Below are positions 60,020 to 64,000 of a stretch of 64,000 bases of DNA, in pieces. The notes beneath the pieces were generated by a model, which saw nothing but the letters and a program-made list of their open reading frames with translations, did no database searches and was not told where the DNA came from. Source of the stretch: JBEKCB01 sp052139675 (lineage in GTDB: Bacteria > Planctomycetota > Brocadiia > CAIUPP01); the NCBI GenBank assembly GCA_052139675.1, contig JBKQWE010000085.1, forward strand, positions 26,104 to 90,103, written 5' to 3'. The stretch's first letter is position 1. Each line of letters starts with the position of its first letter. The position numbers and the translations under genes are program-made.

Positions 60020-62938
60020 TCAGCGTGACGGATCGTCTTCCGCCGCCCGCTGCTGGTTGAGGGCGAGGAGGTTTTCAAGAAGCTGTTCGTCGGTCAGGGC
60101 CGGACTCCAGCCGTAAGCGGCGAAGACCGCCTCGTCGAGTTTCTGATGGGCCAGCTTGAGCCAGTCGGGGCGGGCGTTGTAGAGATTCGTCAGCGTGCGC
60201 TTGGCCAAGAGCTTGGCGCTGGGTTCGTCCTTCGGAACCAGCCGGCGATAGCGCACGGTGCCGATGCCCTTGTCGTTCGGGTTCACCACATATCGCGCCC
60301 AGGGGCCGTTGACCGAGCCGGGAAATTCGAGATTCTCTTCCCTCATCCACTCTGACGGGCTGAGCCAGTTGTTGCGGAGCGCGTCGAGTTCTTTCGCCGC
60401 ATCGGCGATGGCCTTCTCCTGGTCTGGCATGGGCTTCGGTAGCGGGAAGGTCTCGAAGCAGGTCGTCGGAGTGTAACGCGGCCTCGTTTCAAGCCGCGTC
60501 CCCAACTTCAGCGCCCACACCTCATGGGGCCGCGAATGCAGGATGCCGAAGAAGCAATCGTCGGCGCGGGCGAAGATAATCAACTGGTGATCCGGTAAGG
60601 TGGGCGCCTCAAACCAAACGAAGAGACGGTGTTTTGAGACTGTGAGCGTGGCGAGGAATCGCGGAATCGGGGCAAGCAGCCTCCGCATTTCCGGTCGCGC
60701 CTCCACGTGTTGCCACCAAAGGCGACGGTAGCTCTCCCGGTTGTTCTTTTCGCGTTCCGGCTTTACATACGCCTTGATATGGTTGTATGGCTTCTCGTAA
60801 AGGGCCGCATCCTGCTCCGACATCCCAATGCCGTAGTCCACGATCCACATGTCGCGCGGTCGGCGCGTCACATCAAGCCCGTTGGCCCACGGCACCACGA
60901 TATCGGAGTTCGGTTTGCCGTGGGGATTTGGCTGACGCAAAAGTTCAAGCGCTTGGGCTTCGCCAATGTCGAAGGCGCCTCCTTTGGTGTCCCCCATGAA
61001 GGAAACACCCTTGCAATCGTGAAGGCGTTCGGCCTGGGTGGTATCGGTGCTGGCCGTCAGGTTGGCATTAATGGTTTCCACTACCTTGCCATCGAGCGTC
61101 CGCACTTTCTCATCGCCTGCGTCGAATCCGATCATGGAAATGTGAACATTCGCCCCGTCGAGGACCCATGCGCGGTCACTTTCGGCGAAGAAAATGCCGC
61201 CGGTTTCTTTGATGCGCTCTATCACTTCGCGGTTTGCGCCGCCGCGAATCCCCTGCGTCGCCAGGAGGCCGGCCTGTTTGCATAGTCCCTTCTCGATCTG
61301 AAGGCGCGCCTTCTCAAACCAGTAGCAGCACAGGTCTCCCTCTGCGGGCACCCGTTCCCGCCAAAGCGCCAACATGCGGTCAACATACTCGTCGCCCAGT
61401 TCCCGGCGCAGCATCTTCCCGCCCAGGAACGGCGGATTGCCGACGATGTAATCCACCTTCGGCCATTCCGGTTCCTTCGGATTATTCGGGTCGCTCAGGT
61501 CAATGATGGCGTCCATGCACTTGAAGTTGTCGAGCTTGCGCAGGACGGGTTCGCCGACGTTGCCGAGGCCGTTGTCGCGCACCCATTGCAGGTAGCCGAT
61601 CCACACGGTCATCTGCGCCAGTTCATAGGCGTAGGGGTTGATCTCGATGCCGTAGAGCTGCCACGGCCCGACCATCGGCAAGAACCCGCCCATGCCGTTG
61701 CGCGCGCCGTAGAGGACGACTTCCTTCTCCAGGTCCTTGAGCTTCTGGAGTGTGACGTAGAGGAAATTGCCCGATCCGCACGCGGGATCGAGCACCTTAA
61801 GGGAAGGCAGGCGCATGTGGAGGAACTGCCCGATCATCGCCTTGGCCTGCTTGGCGGCCTTGCTGCGAACCGCCGGTGAGGGCTTCTTCCCGGCATCCTC
61901 CGGCGCCGGGTTCTTCTTGCCGGTGGAAAGGAGGTTATCGCAGGTCTGCCGAATTTCCGCCCACTCCCGGCGCAAGGGCTGCATGACGACCGGCTCGACG
62001 AGGACTTCGATGTCCTCGCGGCTGGTGTAATGGGCGCCAAGCTGGGAGCGTTTGTCCGGGTCGAGGCCGCGCTCGAACAGCGTGCCGAAGATGCTTGGGT
62101 CCACGGCGCTCCAGTCGAGCGTGGAAATCTGCGCGATCCGCTCGATCTCTTCGGCCTCCATGTCGAGCACCGTGGCGTCGGAGAAGAGGTTGCCGTTGAA
62201 GTGAAGGATTTTGTGTTCCCCGAACAGCCCGCCGTCAGCCATCGCCTCGAAGAGTTGAGCCATGACCCTGCGGAAAAGGGCGGGGTCATGCTGCGAGTTC
62301 TTCAGGACGCGGCTGAAAAGACCTCGTGGCAAGAGGCCCACATCTTCGGCGAAGAGGCAGAAGATCATCCGGTCGAGGAAGTGCGCCACGTCGAGCGCCG
62401 GCAGGCCACGTTTGCGCATGGACTGGGCAATCTCGGCAAGGTGCCGAGCCGCCTCGGTGGTGATGGACTGGATCGTGACGCCTGGCTTGAGCTTCTCCGG
62501 CTCGAAGAAGACGTTGCGCAGGATGGCCAGGTTCTCCGGCTTGGCCAGGGCAGCGAGGGCGATCTCGTATTTCACCGTCGGGGTGTTGGTGAAGTTCGTG
62601 CGGATGATGATCCGCTCCATGTCGCACACCACCATGAGCGGTGGGTTCTCAAGCGCCTGGGCATAGCGCAGAAGTTGCTGGTAGGCGGTGTCAAGGTTCT
62701 TGTGCTTGCCCTTGTATTCCCAGCCGAAGCACCCCTTCTTCCAGACATCGGCAAAGCCGTCGCCGCCGGTGTTCTTTTCCGCGCCGCGCTCGAAGGTGAA
62801 GGATTCACCAGTCGGGTCTGCCTCGACCGGCTCCGGGTGACCGAGCAGCCGGCAGAGGCCGCAGAAATGCTGCTGGCAGCCGGAGCGTTCAGTCAGGTCG
62901 GCTTTCTGCCAGATGGCGATGAATTCCGTAACCGTCAT
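60020..62938 (-). CDS. MmeI-like single-chain restriction-modification enzyme
   Basis: 972 residues from ATG 62938. The N-terminus (MTVTEFIAIWQKADLTERSG) and nuclease site match MmeI-type Type IIL enzymes: Asp64 in FADVWKK, then Glu74 and Lys76 in GWEYKGKHK, a D-x9-E-x-K arrangement like that of MmeI. A helical linker follows. The methylase part has motif I LDPACGSGNFL near residue 381 and motif IV VGNPPF near 500, the order of gamma-class N6-adenine methyltransferases. The last 300 residues hold the target-recognition region. One protein thus cuts and modifies; MmeI cuts about 20 bp from its site. The gene lies 39 bp downstream of an ATP-binding protein gene. Confidence 0.92.
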   Translation of the reverse strand: MTVTEFIAIWQKADLTERSGCQQHFCGLCRLLGHPEPVEADPTGESFTFERGAEKNTGGDGFADVWKKGCFGWEYKGKHKNLDTAYQQLLRYAQALENPPLMVVCDMERIIIRTNFTNTPTVKYEIALAALAKPENLAILRNVFFEPEKLKPGVTIQSITTEAARHLAEIAQSMRKRGLPALDVAHFLDRMIFCLFAEDVGLLPRGLFSRVLKNSQHDPALFRRVMAQLFEAMADGGLFGEHKILHFNGNLFSDATVLDMEAEEIERIAQISTLDWSAVDPSIFGTLFERGLDPDKRSQLGAHYTSREDIEVLVEPVVMQPLRREWAEIRQTCDNLLSTGKKNPAPEDAGKKPSPAVRSKAAKQAKAMIGQFLHMRLPSLKVLDPACGSGNFLYVTLQKLKDLEKEVVLYGARNGMGGFLPMVGPWQLYGIEINPYAYELAQMTVWIGYLQWVRDNGLGNVGEPVLRKLDNFKCMDAIIDLSDPNNPKEPEWPKVDYIVGNPPFLGGKMLRRELGDEYVDRMLALWRERVPAEGDLCCYWFEKARLQIEKGLCKQAGLLATQGIRGGANREVIERIKETGGIFFAESDRAWVLDGANVHISMIGFDAGDEKVRTLDGKVVETINANLTASTDTTQAERLHDCKGVSFMGDTKGGAFDIGEAQALELLRQPNPHGKPNSDIVVPWANGLDVTRRPRDMWIVDYGIGMSEQDAALYEKPYNHIKAYVKPEREKNNRESYRRLWWQHVEARPEMRRLLAPIPRFLATLTVSKHRLFVWFEAPTLPDHQLIIFARADDCFFGILHSRPHEVWALKLGTRLETRPRYTPTTCFETFPLPKPMPDQEKAIADAAKELDALRNNWLSPSEWMREENLEFPGSVNGPWARYVVNPNDKGIGTVRYRRLVPKDEPSAKLLAKRTLTNLYNARPDWLKLAHQKLDEAVFAAYGWSPALTDEQLLENLLALNQQRAAEDDPSR

Positions 62939-62954
62939 TCCGCGTCCCTTCGGA

Positions 62955-62996
62955 CTTTACGATTCGGAAAAAGCGCTTTACGATTGCTTTACGATT
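62955..62996. repeat. Three phased direct repeats before the MmeI-like gene
   Basis: CTTTACGATT occurs at 62955, 62976 and 62987, spacings of 21 and 11 bp, i.e. two and one helical turns. The repeats span the stop codon of the ATP-binding protein gene and end 17 bp before the MmeI-like start codon. They look like binding sites for a regulator on one face of the helix. Confidence 0.6.
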
Positions 62997-64000
62997 CCCG
63001 CTTTGTTGTCGGCCCGCTTGAGAGCCTCTTCACCGGCGGAGGTCAGGCGGTATCGCTGCATGCGGCTGCGCGGCTTTTCGGGGATTGTGCGCTCCAGCCA
63101 GCCTTGTGCGAGCAGGGGCTGAAGATATGACCGCAGGAAGTGGACACGATCTTTCAGGCCAGCCGTGCTTTGGAGGGTTTCAGCGCTGACCACTTGTCTG
63201 GCAGCTTCCAGGACGGCCCCGACTTGTGGGGTGACTTGTGGGGCGACTTGTGGGGCGACTTGTTTGGCGGTTTGCTGCGCCCCGAGAACGTTCACCTTGA
63301 AAGTCACCACCGCCGCTCCGGTGATCTCCTCAAACTTCGGCGGGGCGATCTTGGCCTGCCGGCACATCTCAATGACGCGATTGGTTCCGCGTCCCCATTT
63401 CTCGATCAGGCCGGCGCGATTGAAGATGTCCGCGATGATCGGGTTGCGCTGGACGGACTGGTGGGACTTGCTGAGCTTGTCGGGCGTAATCCCTGTCGGG
63501 TACGTTCCGGCGCTCCATATCTCCACCCGGTCGTCGAAGATAGCCAGCGAGATAGCCCCGCCCGCAATGGAGTAGTCGCGGTGGATCAGGGCGTTGACAA
63601 GAATTTCACGCATGGCGTCGGGCGGAATGAGGGGCCTATCCACACGCTGGAGTCGGCCCGGAACGATCTTACCCGGAAGCGGAAAATGCCTCTGACAGAA
63701 GAGCTGCGCCTCCTCGAGCAGCGTGAACGCAGGGGCGCGAACATTCCGCTGGTCGAGGAATTCCGTCTTGTCCGTCCCGCGAAACCGCGCCATGCGGAGC
63801 TCACATTGGGGATAGTCGGGAAGGAACTCTTTCCCGAAGAGCACAACGGCCGCCTGAAGAATCCTGCCATCCCGGCGGAGCTTCAGCCGGTCAAGAATGT
63901 CGGCCAGTTTCGTGCCGACAGGGCCGATCAATCGTCCCATGGACCTGCCGGCCTCGACAATGCGGAAGACCTCGTCGCGGTCAATGTCCTTGAGTTCCAC
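62978..64000 (-). CDS. AlbA/Schlafen-type ATP-binding protein, C-terminal part, cut by window end
   Basis: The last 340 residues or so of a gene that begins beyond the window. The core matches the ATP-binding domain of AlbA_2/Schlafen-like regulators: LFCQRHFPLPGKIVPGRLQR, PPDAMREILVNALIHRDYSI, GAISLAIFDDRVEIWSAGTY, HQSVQRNPIIADIFNRAGLI and EKWGRGTNRVIEMC (GHKL-type nucleotide pocket). A repetitive linker QVAPQVAPQVTPQVG follows, then a winged-helix-like end (LQPLLAQGWLERTIPEKPRS). Such proteins are common beside restriction-modification genes and are thought to regulate or assist defence. Probably co-transcribed with the MmeI-like gene. Confidence 0.85.
   Translation of the reverse strand: MELKDIDRDEVFRIVEAGRSMGRLIGPVGTKLADILDRLKLRRDGRILQAAVVLFGKEFLPDYPQCELRMARFRGTDKTEFLDQRNVRAPAFTLLEEAQLFCQRHFPLPGKIVPGRLQRVDRPLIPPDAMREILVNALIHRDYSIAGGAISLAIFDDRVEIWSAGTYPTGITPDKLSKSHQSVQRNPIIADIFNRAGLIEKWGRGTNRVIEMCRQAKIAPPKFEEITGAAVVTFKVNVLGAQQTAKQVAPQVAPQVTPQVGAVLEAARQVVSAETLQSTAGLKDRVHFLRSYLQPLLAQGWLERTIPEKPRSRMQRYRLTSAGEEALKRADNKAGIVKQS
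63221..63268. repeat. Four 12-bp tandem units within the ATP-binding protein gene
   Basis: GACTTGTGGGGT, GACTTGTGGGGC (twice) and GACTTGTTTGGC follow each other without gaps and encode the QVAPQV linker on the minus strand. Unit number could change by slippage without breaking the frame. Confidence 0.85.

Overview
The window is GC-rich, densely coding bacterial chromosome, probably from an uncultured member of the PVC group (Planctomycetota, Lentisphaerota or a relative). The clues are a very large prepilin-like protein with an FTLIEMLVVIGIIAIL-type N-terminus, many secreted or lipid-anchored carbohydrate-active proteins of unknown family, a DUF5107/TPR protein, a DUF3300/DUF2950 pair and a PPi-type phosphofructokinase. 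Phylum placement is an inference. There is no rRNA and no CRISPR array; three tRNA genes (Ser, Lys, Glu) are present.

Layout. 1-2288: the conserved lepA-hemW pair. 2354-5370: a minus-strand glycoside operon (GH4 enzyme plus a secreted barrel protein). 5600-12431: envelope genes with clear promoters and terminators (Gly-rich exported protein, two coiled-coil lipoproteins, DUF3300, DUF2950, a DUF2079 membrane protein). 12683-18474: a DUF72 protein, a hypothetical gene and two exported carbohydrate-enzyme-like proteins. 18799-25352: a minus-strand operon of a GNAT enzyme, D-aminoacylase-like amidohydrolase, D-threonine-aldolase-type PLP enzyme and DUF5107/TPR protein. 25503-35322: a long plus-strand unit of MBOAT acyltransferase, SGNH-like protein, TolB-like lipoprotein, two large paralogous exported proteins of unknown family, a SUMF1-like lipoprotein and a uronate-isomerase-like hydrolase. 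35336-40365: minus-strand heparinase-like protein, aldo/keto reductase and parallel beta-helix protein. 40568-51376: the large pseudopilin, then a catabolic series (Zn dehydrogenase, HisD-family dehydrogenase, creatininase-family hydrolase, enolase-superfamily enzyme, small lipoprotein, MFS carrier, glycosidase, Gfo/Idh/MocA oxidoreductase). 51416-52666: a nucleotidyltransferase/HEPN module beside tRNA-Ser. 52736-59275: debranching enzyme, two duplicated mini-lipoproteins, a polytopic protein and phosphofructokinase. 59430-64000: tRNA-Lys, tRNA-Glu, then a single-chain MmeI-like restriction-modification enzyme and an AlbA/Schlafen-type ATP-binding protein cut by the window edge.

Taken together the genes describe an organism that degrades and remodels complex carbohydrates (GH4, clan-A glycosidase, debranching enzyme, heparinase-like and beta-helix proteins, uronate and acid-sugar enzymes), with glycogen turnover and reversible PPi-linked glycolysis.

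The most unusual content is non-coding. Four unrelated families of palindromes lie between genes. In each the copies differ in arm sequence but the two arms change together, so the hairpin is kept: hexamer-repeat arms (three copies), a 20-21 bp hairpin pair, a 141-bp tandem unit with a small hairpin, and an inverted REP-like pair. A fifth, 24-bp repeat has entered the debranching-enzyme gene in frame at several points. Two accessory modules (nucleotidyltransferase/HEPN and MmeI-like) have what look like helically phased operator repeats, and both sit just downstream of tRNA genes.
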